A stretch of 64,000 nucleotides of DNA from Allobosea psychrotolerans (GTDB lineage Bacteria > Pseudomonadota > Alphaproteobacteria > Rhizobiales > Beijerinckiaceae), in the NCBI RefSeq assembly GCF_002917105.1, contig NZ_PQFZ01000004.1, positions 186,001-250,000 of the forward strand. Reading direction: 5' to 3'. Below are positions 35,496 to 44,004 of this stretch, piece after piece (the first letter of the stretch is position 1; each line of letters begins with the position of its first letter). Made by a program: the position numbers and the translations under genes. The notes under the pieces are model-generated. The model was not told where the DNA came from. It saw only the letters and a program-made list of their open reading frames with translations, and made no database searches.

Positions 35496-36065
35496 TCAGT
35501 CCTTGGCGCGCTCGACATAGGAGCCGTCGGCCGTCATCACGACAATACGGACGCCGGGGCCGATATGCGGCGGCACGGCGGTGCGCACACCGTTGACCAG
35601 GATCGCGGGCTTGTAGGAGGAGGAGGCCGTCTGACCCTTGGTGACCGGCTCGGTCTCGGCAACCTCGACGGTGACGCGCTGCGGCAGCTCGATCGCGACA
35701 GCCTTGTCCTCGAAGACCGAGAGCGAGACCTTCATGCCTTCCTGCAGATAGGGCGCCATGTCGCCGACCACGTCGCCATCGACATTGATCTGGTCGAAGG
35801 TCTCGGGGTTCATGAAGACGTATTGCTCGCCGTCCTGGTAGAGATAGGTGAAGTCGCGATCCTCGACATAGGCGCGCTCGACCTGCTCGGTCGTCTTGTA
35901 GCGCTGCGTCATCTTGGTGCCGTCGGAGATGCGGCGCATGTCGATCTGCGTCGTCGGGGTGCCCTTGCCTGGGAAGAAGCTCTCGGCCGAGAGAACCGAG
36001 CAGAGATGCCCGTCGAGTTCGAGCACGTTACCCTTGCGGACGGATGAAGCGATGACCTTGACCAC
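35496..36065 (-). CDS. efp: Elongation factor P
   Basis: A 189-residue translation factor that rescues ribosomes stalled on polyproline. Three beta domains are visible: KOW-like N-terminal, OB, and C-terminal. The modified residue is K34 in FFPGKGTPT, the same position as the beta-lysylated Lys of E. coli EF-P. The C-terminal signature [24 protein letters not shown] is typical of the family. It is divergent from epmA-epmB, which encode the enzymes for that lysylation, a linkage that strongly supports the modification in this organism. Confidence 0.97.
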   Translation of the reverse strand: MVKVIASSVRKGNVLELDGHLCSVLSAESFFPGKGTPTTQIDMRRISDGTKMTQRYKTTEQVERAYVEDRDFTYLYQDGEQYVFMNPETFDQINVDGDVVGDMAPYLQEGMKVSLSVFEDKAVAIELPQRVTVEVAETEPVTKGQTASSSYKPAILVNGVRTAVPPHIGPGVRIVVMTADGSYVERAKD

Positions 36066-36181
36066 GTGAGATGTCCTTGCTGGTGCGCGGCGCCTTCGCG
36101 CGCTATTCGAAATTCGTTGCCGCGCAACTACCGCATTCGTCGCCGAAACGGAAGCTGTCAGACGCTTTGACCCGAGATCCT

Positions 36182-37246
36182 ATGAACGACGCAGCTCCGC
36201 CCTTCTGGCGGCCGGACATCCATGCGGACCGGCGGCACGCTTTGCTGGCACGCGGTCGCATCAAGAGCGCGCTCCGGCGCTGGTTCGAGGCGCGCGATTT
36301 CGTCGAGGTCGAGGCGGCGATCCTGCAGCGCTCGCCGGGCAACGAGACGCATCTGCACGGCTTCGCGACGGTCTTGATCGACGATGCCGGCGCGAGCCAT
36401 CCCTATTACCTGCACACCTCGCCCGAATTCGCCGCCAAGAAGCTGCTGACGGCGGGCGAGCGGCGGATCTTCGATTTCGCCCGCGTCTTCCGCAACCGCG
36501 AGCGCACGGCGCTGCACCATCCCGAATTCACCATGCTGGAATGGTATCGGGCCGGCGAGGACTATGAGACCTTGATGATCGACAGCGCCGCGCTGCTGGC
36601 CGAGGCCGCGCACGCCGCCGGGGCCACGTCGCTGCAATGGCGCGGCGTGGTGGCTGATCCCTTTACGGGGCCTGAGCGCTTGACCCTGCACGACGCCTTC
36701 GCGCGCCATGCCGGCATCGACCTGCTGGCGACGATCGGGCCGGACGGCGCGACTGACCGCAGCGCCCTGGCCAAGGCCGCCATCGCGGCCGGCATCAGGC
36801 TGGTCGCGGATGACAGCTGGTCCGACATCTTCAGCCGCATCCTGTCCGAACGGATCGAGCCGCATCTCGGCCAAGGCCGCGCCACGATCCTGTGCGAATA
36901 TCCGATTTCCGAGGCCGCGCTGGCGCGGCCCAAGCCCGGCGACGGCAGGGTGGCCGAGCGCTTCGAGCTCTATGCCTGCGGCGTCGAGCTCGCCAACGCC
37001 TTCGGCGAACTCACCGACCCGGCCGAGCAGCGCCGGCGCTTCGAGGCCGACATGGACGAGAAGGCGCGCATTTATGGCGAGCGCTACCCGATCGACGAGG
37101 ATTTCCTGGCCGCGCTCGCCGGGATGCCGCAGGCTTCGGGCATCGCGCTCGGCTTCGACCGGCTGGTGATGCTCTGCACCGGCGCGCGGCGGATCGAGGA
37201 TGTGCTCTGGACGCCGGTGGCGGAACCGGGCAGGACGCAGGCATGA
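36182..37246 (+). CDS. epmA: EF-P lysine aminoacylase (GenX/PoxA/YjeA)
   Basis: A 354-residue class II LysRS paralogue that attaches beta-lysine to EF-P rather than to tRNA. Class II motifs are present: motif 2 region FDFARVFRNRERTALHHPEF and motif 3 ASGIALGFDRLVM. The tRNA anticodon-binding domain of LysRS is missing, which separates it from lysS. AARS-like ELANAFGELTDP near 275 binds lysine. The ATG at 36182 is the first after the divergent gap. Its stop overlaps the epmB start (ATGA). Confidence 0.96.
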   Translation: MNDAAPPFWRPDIHADRRHALLARGRIKSALRRWFEARDFVEVEAAILQRSPGNETHLHGFATVLIDDAGASHPYYLHTSPEFAAKKLLTAGERRIFDFARVFRNRERTALHHPEFTMLEWYRAGEDYETLMIDSAALLAEAAHAAGATSLQWRGVVADPFTGPERLTLHDAFARHAGIDLLATIGPDGATDRSALAKAAIAAGIRLVADDSWSDIFSRILSERIEPHLGQGRATILCEYPISEAALARPKPGDGRVAERFELYACGVELANAFGELTDPAEQRRRFEADMDEKARIYGERYPIDEDFLAALAGMPQASGIALGFDRLVMLCTGARRIEDVLWTPVAEPGRTQA

Positions 37247-38295
37247 ACGCCCATACGCCCATGCGGAGCATCGATGCGCTGATCGCGCAGGGGCTCGTTG
37301 CGCCCGAAAGCCGTGACGCGCTCGATGCCGTCGCCCGGCGCTACGCCGTCTCCGTGACGCCGGCCATGGCGGCTCTGATCGACCCAGCCGACCCTGCCGA
37401 CCCGATCGCGCGGCAATTCGTGCCCGATGCGGCCGAACTCGTCACCTTGCCGCAGGAACTGGCCGATCCGATCGGCGACGAAGCGCATTCCCCGGTCGAG
37501 GGCGTGGTGCATCGCTATCCCGATCGCGCCTTGCTCAAGCTCGTCCACGCCTGCCCGGTCTATTGCCGCTTCTGCTTCCGTCGGGAGATGGTCGGGCCGG
37601 GGGGCGACGCGCTGACAGGCGAGAAGCTCGACGCGGCGCTGGCCTATCTCGCCTCCCGGCCAGAGATCTGGGAGGTCATCATGACGGGCGGCGACCCGCT
37701 CATCCTCTCCGCCAGGCGCGTCCGCGAGATCGCGGCGCGGCTTGCCGGGATCGCGCATATCAAGGTCGCTCGCTGGCACACCCGCGTGCCGATGGTCCAG
37801 CCCGAGCGTGTCACGGCGGATTATGCCCGCGCGCTTCGTGTCCCGGGCAAGGCGAGCTACATCGCAGTCCATGCCAACCACCCACGCGAATTCACTGATG
37901 CCGCCCGCGCCGCGCTTGCCCGCCTCGCTGATGCCGGCCATGTGCTGATCAGCCAGAGTGTCCTGCTCAAGGGCGTCAACGCCGATGTCGAGACGCTTTC
38001 CGCCCTGATGCGGGCCTTCGTCGAGAGCCGGGTGAAGCCCTATTACCTGCACCATCCCGATCTCGCGCCCGGCACCGCACAGTTCCGGCTCTCGCTGGAG
38101 GAGGGGCAGGCGCTGGTCAAGAGCCTGAGAGGCCATCTTTCGGGGCTGTGCCAGCCGACCTATATCCTCGACATCCCTGGCGGGGCGGGCAAGATTCCGG
38201 TCGGCCCCGCCTTTCTCTCGGGCTGCGAGGCACCCGGCGCGGAGGCCTTTGCCGAGGATCGTTTTGGTGCGCGGCATCGCTATCCGCCGAAATAG
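37243..38295 (+). CDS. epmB: EF-P (S)-beta-lysine-producing 2,3-aminomutase
   Basis: A 350-residue radical SAM enzyme converting (S)-alpha-lysine to (R)-beta-lysine for EF-P. The [4Fe-4S] cysteines are C104, C108 and C111 in ACPVYCRFCFRR; GGDPLILS follows the SAM-binding GG site; and PGGAGKIP with K317 is the pyridoxal-phosphate lysine. It is shorter than catabolic KamA, matching the EpmB type. Start ATG overlaps the epmA stop by four bases, and this context settles the choice between KamA and EpmB. Confidence 0.95.
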   Translation: MNAHTPMRSIDALIAQGLVAPESRDALDAVARRYAVSVTPAMAALIDPADPADPIARQFVPDAAELVTLPQELADPIGDEAHSPVEGVVHRYPDRALLKLVHACPVYCRFCFRREMVGPGGDALTGEKLDAALAYLASRPEIWEVIMTGGDPLILSARRVREIAARLAGIAHIKVARWHTRVPMVQPERVTADYARALRVPGKASYIAVHANHPREFTDAARAALARLADAGHVLISQSVLLKGVNADVETLSALMRAFVESRVKPYYLHHPDLAPGTAQFRLSLEEGQALVKSLRGHLSGLCQPTYILDIPGGAGKIPVGPAFLSGCEAPGAEAFAEDRFGARHRYPPK

Positions 38296-38333
38296 GCCGA
38301 GGTCGCCTTTCGTATCGCGGCGGAAGGAAGTAA

Positions 38334-38354
38334 ACTAAGTCCGGTTGACTAAGT
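38334..38354. promoter_or_regulatory. Direct-repeat operator candidate of the TA operon
   Basis: ACTAAGT occurs at 38334-38340 and again at 38348-38354, 14 bases apart, ahead of the antitoxin ATG at 38368. Phd/YefM antitoxins autoregulate by binding short repeats in this position. Confidence 0.4.
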
Positions 38355-38367
38355 TCAGGAGCGGCCG

Positions 38368-38613
38368 ATGGACACCGTGAACATTCACGAGGCGAAGACG
38401 CATCTTTCACGGCTGGTCGAGCGGGCTGCAAAGGGGGAGGCTTTCATCATCGCCAAGGCCGGGAAGCCCATGGTCAAGGTCGTTCCGCTCGATGCGGCCG
38501 ATGTCCGCCCGGTGAAGCGCATCGGTTTCATGCTGGGGCAAGTGCGTGTGCCCGATGATTTTGACAGCATGGCAGGCGACGCCATCGAGGCGCTCTTCAG
38601 CGGGAGATCATGA
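38368..38613 (+). CDS. Phd/YefM family antitoxin
   Basis: An 81-residue antitoxin. The N-terminal half is the Phd/YefM DNA-binding fold (MDTVNIHEAKTHLSRLVERA, then GEAFIIAKAGKPMVKVVPL); the C-terminal half is the flexible toxin-neutralising part. It would bind the PIN toxin and the operator upstream. AGGAGCGG precedes the ATG. Its stop codon overlaps the toxin start as ATGA, so synthesis of the two is coupled. Confidence 0.92.
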   Translation: MDTVNIHEAKTHLSRLVERAAKGEAFIIAKAGKPMVKVVPLDAADVRPVKRIGFMLGQVRVPDDFDSMAGDAIEALFSGRS

Positions 38614-38996
38614 AATTTCTGCTCGATACCCATCTCCTGCTCTGGGCGGCGGGCGAGCCGCACAGGCTTTCTGAAGAGGCCCTGGCGACCATCGAGGCGC
38701 CCGAGAACGATCTGTTCTTCAGCGCTGCGAGTCTGTGGGAGATCGCGATCAAGGCGGGTCTTGGGCGCAACGATTTCTCAGCGGATGTGCGTCTGCTACG
38801 GCGCGGTCTTATCGAACACGGCTATCGTGAGTTGCCGATTGCCGGGGAGCATGCCATCGCGGTCGAGGGATTGCCGCCGATCCATAAGGACCCTTTCGAT
38901 CGCATCCTGATTGCCCAGGCGATGGTCGAGGGAATCACATTGCTGACCTCCGACGCTGTCGTTGCTCGCTATGCCGGCTCGGTACGAAGGATCTAA
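38610..38996 (+). CDS. PIN domain toxin (VapC-like)
   Basis: A 128-residue PIN-fold RNase. The acidic site is D6 (LLDTHLLLW), E44 (SLWEIAIK), D94 (HKDPFDR) and D115 (TSDAVV). LLDTHLLLWAA and the closing IAQAMVEGITLLTSD are typical of the type II toxins paired with Phd-like antitoxins. The RNA target is unknown. It lies between epmB and an unrelated DsbA-like gene, like a small insertion, though base composition is not visibly foreign. Confidence 0.92.
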   Translation: MKFLLDTHLLLWAAGEPHRLSEEALATIEAPENDLFFSAASLWEIAIKAGLGRNDFSADVRLLRRGLIEHGYRELPIAGEHAIAVEGLPPIHKDPFDRILIAQAMVEGITLLTSDAVVARYAGSVRRI

Positions 38997-39010
38997 TCGA
39001 GGACACCGCC

Positions 39011-39655
39011 ATGCAAGAGAAGATGCCCATCGCGATCGTCTCGGACGTCGTTTGCCCCTGGTGCTTCGTCGGCAAGGCGCGGCTGGAAAAGGCGCTCGAG
39101 GCGCATGGCCTGACCGACCGCGTCGCCATCACCTGGCTGCCCTATGAGCTGAACCCGGACATGCCGGCGGAGGGGATGGACCGTACGGCCTATCTCGACG
39201 CCAAGTTCGGCCCCGGCAAGCGCAAGGAGATCGAGGTCAGGCTCTCGGAGGCGGCGCTTGAAAGCGGCGTCACCTTCAACTGGGCCAAGGTCACCAGGAG
39301 CGTGAACACGCGCATGGCGCATATGTTGATCGCCGCCGCCTCGACCGTACAGCGTGGCAGCGACATGACGGCGGCGCTGTTCAAGGCCTATTTCCAGGAA
39401 GGCCGTGACATCGGCAATCTGGAGACGCTGGTCGAGATCGCGGTCGAGCAGGGTTTTGACGAGCAGGCTGCCCGCGACGAGCTCGCCAATGACGAATTGC
39501 GCGAGACCATCATCGGGCTGGAGGCACATGCCCAGAAGGTCGGCGTCACCGGCGTGCCTTTCTTCATCATCGACGGCAAGCTCGCGGTCTCGGGCGCGCA
39601 GACGAGCGATGTCTGGGCGCAGGTGTTCCAGCAGGTGATGCGCGACGCGGCTTGA
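39011..39655 (+). CDS. DsbA family oxidoreductase (FrnE-like)
   Basis: A 214-residue thioredoxin-fold protein with active site C15-P-W-C18 at the end of the first strand (VSDVVCPWCFVGKARLEKAL). The helical insert and the cis-proline segment GVTGVPFFIIDGKLAVSGAQ are those of the FrnE/HCCA isomerase group. No signal peptide, so it is cytoplasmic and may act in stress defence or as an isomerase. GAGGACACC precedes ATG at 39011. The next gene begins within or just after its stop codon. Confidence 0.9.
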   Translation: MQEKMPIAIVSDVVCPWCFVGKARLEKALEAHGLTDRVAITWLPYELNPDMPAEGMDRTAYLDAKFGPGKRKEIEVRLSEAALESGVTFNWAKVTRSVNTRMAHMLIAAASTVQRGSDMTAALFKAYFQEGRDIGNLETLVEIAVEQGFDEQAARDELANDELRETIIGLEAHAQKVGVTGVPFFIIDGKLAVSGAQTSDVWAQVFQQVMRDAA

Positions 39656-39663
39656 GCGCCAGC

Positions 39664-40248
39664 ATGGCGACCGCGCGCTATCTGAGCCATCCGCAGGTCC
39701 AGATCGACCCTGCGGTTCCTGTGCCCGATTGGGGCTTGTCGCCGCTCGGCCTGGCGCGAACGCAAGCCTTCGCGGGCGCGCCGTTTCTCAGCGCCACGCG
39801 CCGGATCGTATCGTCGGGCGAACGCAAGGCGATCGAGACTGCGGAATGCATTGCCTCGACGCTCGGCGTTGCCGTCGAGATCCGTCACGCCATGCATGAG
39901 AACGACCGCTCGGCGACCGGCTATCTGCCGCCGCCGGAGTTCGAGGCCATGGCCGACGCCTTCTTCGCCTCGCCGATGCTCAGCATTCGCGGCTGGGAGC
40001 GGGCGGTCGATGCGCAGGCGCGTATCCTGCGCGAGGTCGAGGCCGTGCTGGCCGAACCGGGCGAGGGTGATACCCTGTTCGTCGGGCATGGCGGTGTCGG
40101 CACCTTGTTGCTCTGCCATCTCGGGGCGGAGCCGATAGCGCGCAAACGCGATCAGCCTGGCGGCGGCGGCAATCTTTTCGCATTCGACGCCGCGACACGA
40201 ATCGTGCACCACGCCTGGCGCGCGATGGAGGAGGTGGCTGGCCAATGA
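39664..40248 (+). CDS. Histidine phosphatase superfamily protein, variant active site
   Basis: A 194-residue protein of phosphoglycerate-mutase fold. The first motif, normally RHG, reads L-S-H9-P ([11 protein letters not shown]), so the Arg is replaced by Ser and Gly by Pro. The rest is conventional: R54 in [13 protein letters not shown]79 in MHENDRS, and H142 in [23 protein letters not shown] follows, also seen in a distinct subgroup I cannot name. Substrate unknown. A TTG at 39652 overlaps the previous stop and may be the true start. pyrF overlaps its end by four bases. Confidence 0.8.
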   Translation: MATARYLSHPQVQIDPAVPVPDWGLSPLGLARTQAFAGAPFLSATRRIVSSGERKAIETAECIASTLGVAVEIRHAMHENDRSATGYLPPPEFEAMADAFFASPMLSIRGWERAVDAQARILREVEAVLAEPGEGDTLFVGHGGVGTLLLCHLGAEPIARKRDQPGGGGNLFAFDAATRIVHHAWRAMEEVAGQ

Positions 40249-40952
40249 CGCAGAAGATCAACGATATTCGCGACCGCATGATCGTCGCGCTCGACGTGCC
40301 GACGATCTGGGACGCCTATCGCATCGTCTCGCAGCTCGGCGACGAGGCGAGCTTCTACAAGATCGGTTACGCACTGGCCTTCGCCGGCGGCCTGCAGCTC
40401 ACCCAGCAATTGGTGGCCGAGGGCAAGAAGGTCTTTCTCGACCTGAAGCTGCACGACATCGGCAATACGGTGACGGAAGGCGTGCAGTCGCTGAGCAATC
40501 TCGGGGTCGATTTCCTCACCGTGCACGCCTATCCGCAGACCATGCGCGGCGCGGTCGAGGGGCGGGCGGAGGCCGCGTTGAAGCTTCTCGCGGTCACGGC
40601 CCTGACCTCCTATGACGATGGCGATCTGCGCGATGCCGGCTATGGGCTCGCCGTGCGCGATCTCGTGCGCCTGCGCGCCGAGCAGGCCCGCACCACCGGC
40701 ATCGACGGCATCGTCTGTTCCGCGGCCGAGACCGAGATCGTGCGCGACATCGTCGGCGCCGACATGCTGATCGTGACGCCAGGGATCCGCCCTGCCGGCA
40801 GCGCAGCAGGCGACCAGAAACGGACGTTGACGCCGGGCGAAGCGATCCGCGCCGGTGTCGACCACCTCGTCATCGGGCGTCCCATCATCCGCGCGGCAGA
40901 CCCGCGTGGAGCGGCCGCTGCGATCATGGACGAGATCGCCGCGGCCTCATAA
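40245..40952 (+). CDS. pyrF: Orotidine 5'-phosphate decarboxylase
   Basis: A 235-residue TIM-barrel enzyme of pyrimidine synthesis. The catalytic DxKxxD is D66-L-K68-L-H-D71, with K39 in FYKIGY completing the charge network. The phosphate loop TPGIRPAG is near 182 and the arginine in [12 protein letters not shown] near 207. Full length. Its ATG overlaps the previous stop by four bases (ATGA), so it is in an operon with the two genes before it. Confidence 0.96.
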   Translation: MTQKINDIRDRMIVALDVPTIWDAYRIVSQLGDEASFYKIGYALAFAGGLQLTQQLVAEGKKVFLDLKLHDIGNTVTEGVQSLSNLGVDFLTVHAYPQTMRGAVEGRAEAALKLLAVTALTSYDDGDLRDAGYGLAVRDLVRLRAEQARTTGIDGIVCSAAETEIVRDIVGADMLIVTPGIRPAGSAAGDQKRTLTPGEAIRAGVDHLVIGRPIIRAADPRGAAAAIMDEIAAAS

Positions 40953-40994
40953 GCTCGCGCGCTCCAACCGAACCACCCAGAGACGGATACGGAA

Positions 40995-41282
40995 ATGCCC
41001 AAGGGATATGTCGTGGCGCGCGCCAAGGTTACCGACGCGACCAAATGGGCGGCCTATGCCGCCAAGGCTTCCGAAGCGATCAAACAATATGGCGGCACGC
41101 CGCTTGTGCGCGGCGGCCAGATGACGGTGGCCGAAGGCGAGGGCCGGGCTCGCAACATCGTCATCGAATTCGCCGATTTCGCCTCGGCCAAGGCCTATGC
41201 CAACTCCCCGGAATATGCCGAGGCGCGCAAGCTGCGCGAAGGCGCCGGCGAACTCGACATCGTCGTGGTCGAGGGGGTTTGA
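40995..41282 (+). CDS. DUF1330 family protein (tandem copy 1)
   Basis: A 95-residue protein of the dimeric alpha/beta-barrel fold. Family pattern: YVVARAKVTDATKWAAYAAKA, FLVRGGQ-like PLVRGGQMTVAEGEG, RNIVIEFADFASAKAYANSPEYAEARKLR. Function unknown; some relatives are found in antibiotic or aromatic metabolism. It is followed four bases later by a second copy of the same family. Confidence 0.9.
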   Translation: MPKGYVVARAKVTDATKWAAYAAKASEAIKQYGGTPLVRGGQMTVAEGEGRARNIVIEFADFASAKAYANSPEYAEARKLREGAGELDIVVVEGV

Positions 41283-41286
41283 AGCC

Positions 41287-41595
41287 ATGGCGAAGGGCTA
41301 TTGGATCGCGCGTGTCGATGTCGAGAACACCGCCGCTTATGACAGCTACCGCGCGCTGAACGCGATCGCCTTCGCCAAATACGGCGCGAAGTTCCTGGTG
41401 CGCGGCGGCGACTACAAGCTCGCCCGCGGCGAGGGTCGCAAGCACAACGTCGTCATCGAGTTCAAGGACGAGGCGACGGCGCGTGCCTGCTACGATTCGC
41501 CGGAATACCAGGAGGCGGTGAAGTACCTCGCCCAGGCCGGCAAATCCGACCTCGTCATCATCGGCGGCTACGAGGGCGCCCAGCCGGGGGATTGA
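41287..41595 (+). CDS. DUF1330 family protein (tandem copy 2)
   Basis: A 102-residue paralogue of the gene before it, with the same order of motifs: YWIARVDVENTAAYDSYRAL, FLVRGGDYKLARGEGR, NVVIEFKDEATARACYDSPEYQEAVKYL. The two are only about half identical by eye, so the duplication is not recent; they may form a heterodimer. The ATG at 41287 is the first after the previous stop. anmK follows 39 bases later. Confidence 0.9.
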   Translation: MAKGYWIARVDVENTAAYDSYRALNAIAFAKYGAKFLVRGGDYKLARGEGRKHNVVIEFKDEATARACYDSPEYQEAVKYLAQAGKSDLVIIGGYEGAQPGD

Positions 41596-41634
41596 GGCGT
41601 TCGATTCTGGAATGACGCCGCGTTCGAACCGAGG

Positions 41635-42750
41635 ATGGCGAACATAGTGACGCTGCACGACAAGACCACCCTCACCGCCATCGGCGTCATCAGCGGCACC
41701 TCGATGGACGGCATCGACGTGTCGATCGTCACCAGCGACGGCCAGGACACGCCGCGCTTCGGCGCCGGCGCCTCCTATCCCTATCGCGACAGCACGCGGC
41801 GGGACTTGCAGGCGCTGGTCGCCGAGGCGGAGCGCGCGCTGACGGAGCCGCTTGTCGAGCTGGAGGCGGCGGTGACCGCCGACCATCTCGCCGCGGTCGA
41901 GCGTTTCATCGCCGAGCAGCAGCTCGATCCCGCCGCGATCGATCTCGTCGGCCTGCACGGCCAGACCGTCTATCACCGGCCCGAACAGCGCTTCACCCGC
42001 CAGCTCATCGACGGGCCGGCCGTGGCACGGTCGCTCGGCATCGCCACCGTCGATCGCTTCCGCCATGCCGATGTCGCGGCCGGCGGGGAGGGCGCGCCCT
42101 TCGCGCCGCTCTACCACAGGGCATTGGCGCAGGCGCTGGAGCAGCCGGTCATGGTCCTCAATCTCGGCGGCGTCGGCAACGTCACCTATATCGACGGCGA
42201 GACCGTGATTGCCTTCGACACCGGCCCGGCGAGCGCGATCCTCGATGATTTCGTGCTGCGCCGGCAGGGCCGCAGCTACGATGCGGACGGTGCGCTCGCA
42301 GCCAGCGGGCAGGTGCGGCAGGATCTTGTCGCAGACTTCATGCAGAACCCCTATTTCGACCGTCCCGCGCCGAAATCGCTCGACCGCAACGATTTCCACC
42401 GCCGTGCCCAGGTGGTTGAGGCCTTGCCGGATGCCGATGGCGCCGCGACGCTCGCAGCCTTCACGGTCGAGAGCGTCGTCGCCGCGCTGCGCCATGTGCC
42501 TGGCGTGCCCAGGCGCTGGCTCGTCACCGGCGGCGGACGGCTGAATCGGCATTTCATGGCGCGGCTCGAAAGCCGCCTCGGCGTTCCCGTCGAGCCGGTC
42601 GAGGCGGCGGGCTGGGATGGCGATGCGCTGGAAGCCCAGACCTTCGCCTATCTTGCGATCCGCTCGGTCAAGGGGCTGCCGCTCAGCCTGCCCGGCACGA
42701 CCGGCGTACCGCAGCCGCTGGCGGGTGGGCGCTTGAACCGCGTCGGCTGA
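41635..42750 (+). CDS. anmK: Anhydro-N-acetylmuramic acid kinase
   Basis: A 371-residue ASKHA-fold kinase recycling cell-wall 1,6-anhydro-MurNAc to MurNAc-6-phosphate. Diagnostic segments: AIGVISGTSMDGIDVSIV at 15-32, LHGQTVYHRPEQ near 104, NLGGVGNVTYIDG near 182, FDTGPASAILDDFVLRR, and LVTGGGRLNRHFM near 296. Full length. GAGG just upstream of ATG. No murQ neighbour is present in the window. Confidence 0.95.
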   Translation: MANIVTLHDKTTLTAIGVISGTSMDGIDVSIVTSDGQDTPRFGAGASYPYRDSTRRDLQALVAEAERALTEPLVELEAAVTADHLAAVERFIAEQQLDPAAIDLVGLHGQTVYHRPEQRFTRQLIDGPAVARSLGIATVDRFRHADVAAGGEGAPFAPLYHRALAQALEQPVMVLNLGGVGNVTYIDGETVIAFDTGPASAILDDFVLRRQGRSYDADGALAASGQVRQDLVADFMQNPYFDRPAPKSLDRNDFHRRAQVVEALPDADGAATLAAFTVESVVAALRHVPGVPRRWLVTGGGRLNRHFMARLESRLGVPVEPVEAAGWDGDALEAQTFAYLAIRSVKGLPLSLPGTTGVPQPLAGGRLNRVG

Positions 42751-42772
42751 GCGCAGATCAAGGAGCATCGCA

Positions 42773-43165
42773 GTGAGCCTGGGCGGGATAGGCACCCTCG
42801 ATTACACCGTCATCCTGTGCAGCAAGATGGCGGAAACGCGCGCGTTTTACCGCGATATCATGCAGTTTCCGATCGAGGTCGACCTTGAGAACTGGGTCAG
42901 CTTTCGCGTCGGCGCCGCGCTGCTTGCGCTGCGGCCGCGCGGCGTGTGGAGCGTCTGCGATGATGGCAAGACGCTGCCTGGATCGGCAGCGGTTCAGCTT
43001 GCCTTTCGTGTGGCGCCTCCCGCGGTCGATGCCTGCCATGCGGAGCTGGTCGCCAAGGGCGTGCCGATTCTCAGGGAGCCGACCGATCTGCCCAATTGGC
43101 GGCACCGCACGCTGTTCTTCCGCGATCCCGAGGACACTATCATCGAGATCTACGCCGAGTATTGA
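42773..43165 (+). CDS. VOC family (glyoxalase/bleomycin-resistance fold) protein
   Basis: A 130-residue protein of two beta-alpha-beta-beta-beta units. Motifs: LDYTVILCSKMAETRAFYRDIMQFPI at the start and RHRTLFFRDPEDTIIEIYAEY at the end, the last Glu being a likely metal ligand. It could be a lyase, dioxygenase or binding protein; nothing settles it. It starts with GTG at 42773, preceded by AAGGAGC. It follows anmK by 22 bases and is convergent with the SDR gene. Confidence 0.87.
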   Translation: MSLGGIGTLDYTVILCSKMAETRAFYRDIMQFPIEVDLENWVSFRVGAALLALRPRGVWSVCDDGKTLPGSAAVQLAFRVAPPAVDACHAELVAKGVPILREPTDLPNWRHRTLFFRDPEDTIIEIYAEY

Positions 43166-43205
43166 TCCGCGAGGCAGTTCTCGCCGCCTGGCGGGAAACG
43201 CCCCG

Positions 43206-43973
43206 TCACGCCCGAAACGCCCCGCCGCCATCGACATCGAGCACCGTGCCGCTGACATAACCGCAGGCCGGCGAGGCCAGGAAGGCGGCGGCGTTGGCGA
43301 TCTCCTCGGGCTCGATCAGCCGGTCCAATGGCAGGTTTGTCAGCATCTCCTCCCAGCGCGCCTCGTCGCCGAGCAAAGTCGCCGCACGCCGCTTGCTCAG
43401 CGAGATGATCCGGTCGGTGCGGGTCTGCGCGGGGTTGATGCCGAAGACGCGCACGCCCCAATCGACCGATTTTCCGCCGACGGCGCTGGTGAAGGCCATC
43501 AATGCGGCGTTGCCGCTGCCGCCGCAGACATAGTCATAGCGCGGGCTGCGCCCGGCCCCGCCGATGATGTTGACGATGATGCCGGCCTTCCGCTCCTTCA
43601 TCCCCGCCAGGTAGAGCTTGGTCAGATGGATATAGCCCATCACCTTGAGCGCCCAGGCCTGCTCCCAGCTTTCCATGGACAGGTCGAGCAGCCCGCCGCC
43701 GGGGATCGCGCCGGCGTTGTTCACCAGGATGTCGATATCGGGATAGCTGGCTGCGACGCGCTCGCGCTCGGCCGCGACCGAGAGATCGGCGGCGCAGCGC
43801 GCGACGCGGTTGGCCTCACCCAGGGCCGTGGCCGTGGCCGCGAGGCGCTCAGCGTCGCGCGCGACGAGGACGACGGAGCAGCCCTCGGCCAGGAAGGTTT
43901 TCGCGCAGGCCGCGCCGATGCCTTTCGAGCCGCCGGTGATCAGGACGCGGCGGCCGCTCAGTTTCAGATCCAT
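43206..43973 (-). CDS. Short-chain dehydrogenase-like protein lacking the catalytic Tyr/Lys
   Basis: A 255-residue SDR fold. The cofactor loop TGGSKGIG at 13-20 and NNAG at 85-88 are intact, as is the C-terminal ASPACGYVSGTVLDVDGG. But where Ser...Tyr-x-x-x-Lys should be, the sequence is VNIIGGAG and then YVCGGSGNAALMAFT: alignment through the AAL helix puts Gly at the Tyr site (151) and Asn at the Lys site (155), and no Ser at 138. Oxidoreductase activity is therefore doubtful. A subgroup with the same change exists in Rhizobiales as far as I recall. It is downstream of an enoyl-CoA hydratase gene. Confidence 0.9.
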   Translation of the reverse strand: MDLKLSGRRVLITGGSKGIGAACAKTFLAEGCSVVLVARDAERLAATATALGEANRVARCAADLSVAAERERVAASYPDIDILVNNAGAIPGGGLLDLSMESWEQAWALKVMGYIHLTKLYLAGMKERKAGIIVNIIGGAGRSPRYDYVCGGSGNAALMAFTSAVGGKSVDWGVRVFGINPAQTRTDRIISLSKRRAATLLGDEARWEEMLTNLPLDRLIEPEEIANAAAFLASPACGYVSGTVLDVDGGGAFRA

Positions 43974-44004
43974 GCGAGTGATCCTTGTTGCGGTGGGGCG
44001 GGTT

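Noticed and set aside
36247..36265. GG-N10-GC sequence resembling a sigma-54 promoter
   Set aside because: It lies inside epmA coding sequence and the -12 half does not match TTGC.
37243..38295. epmB considered as catabolic lysine 2,3-aminomutase (kamA)
   Set aside because: The four-base overlap with epmA, the divergent efp and the shorter length favour the EF-P role.
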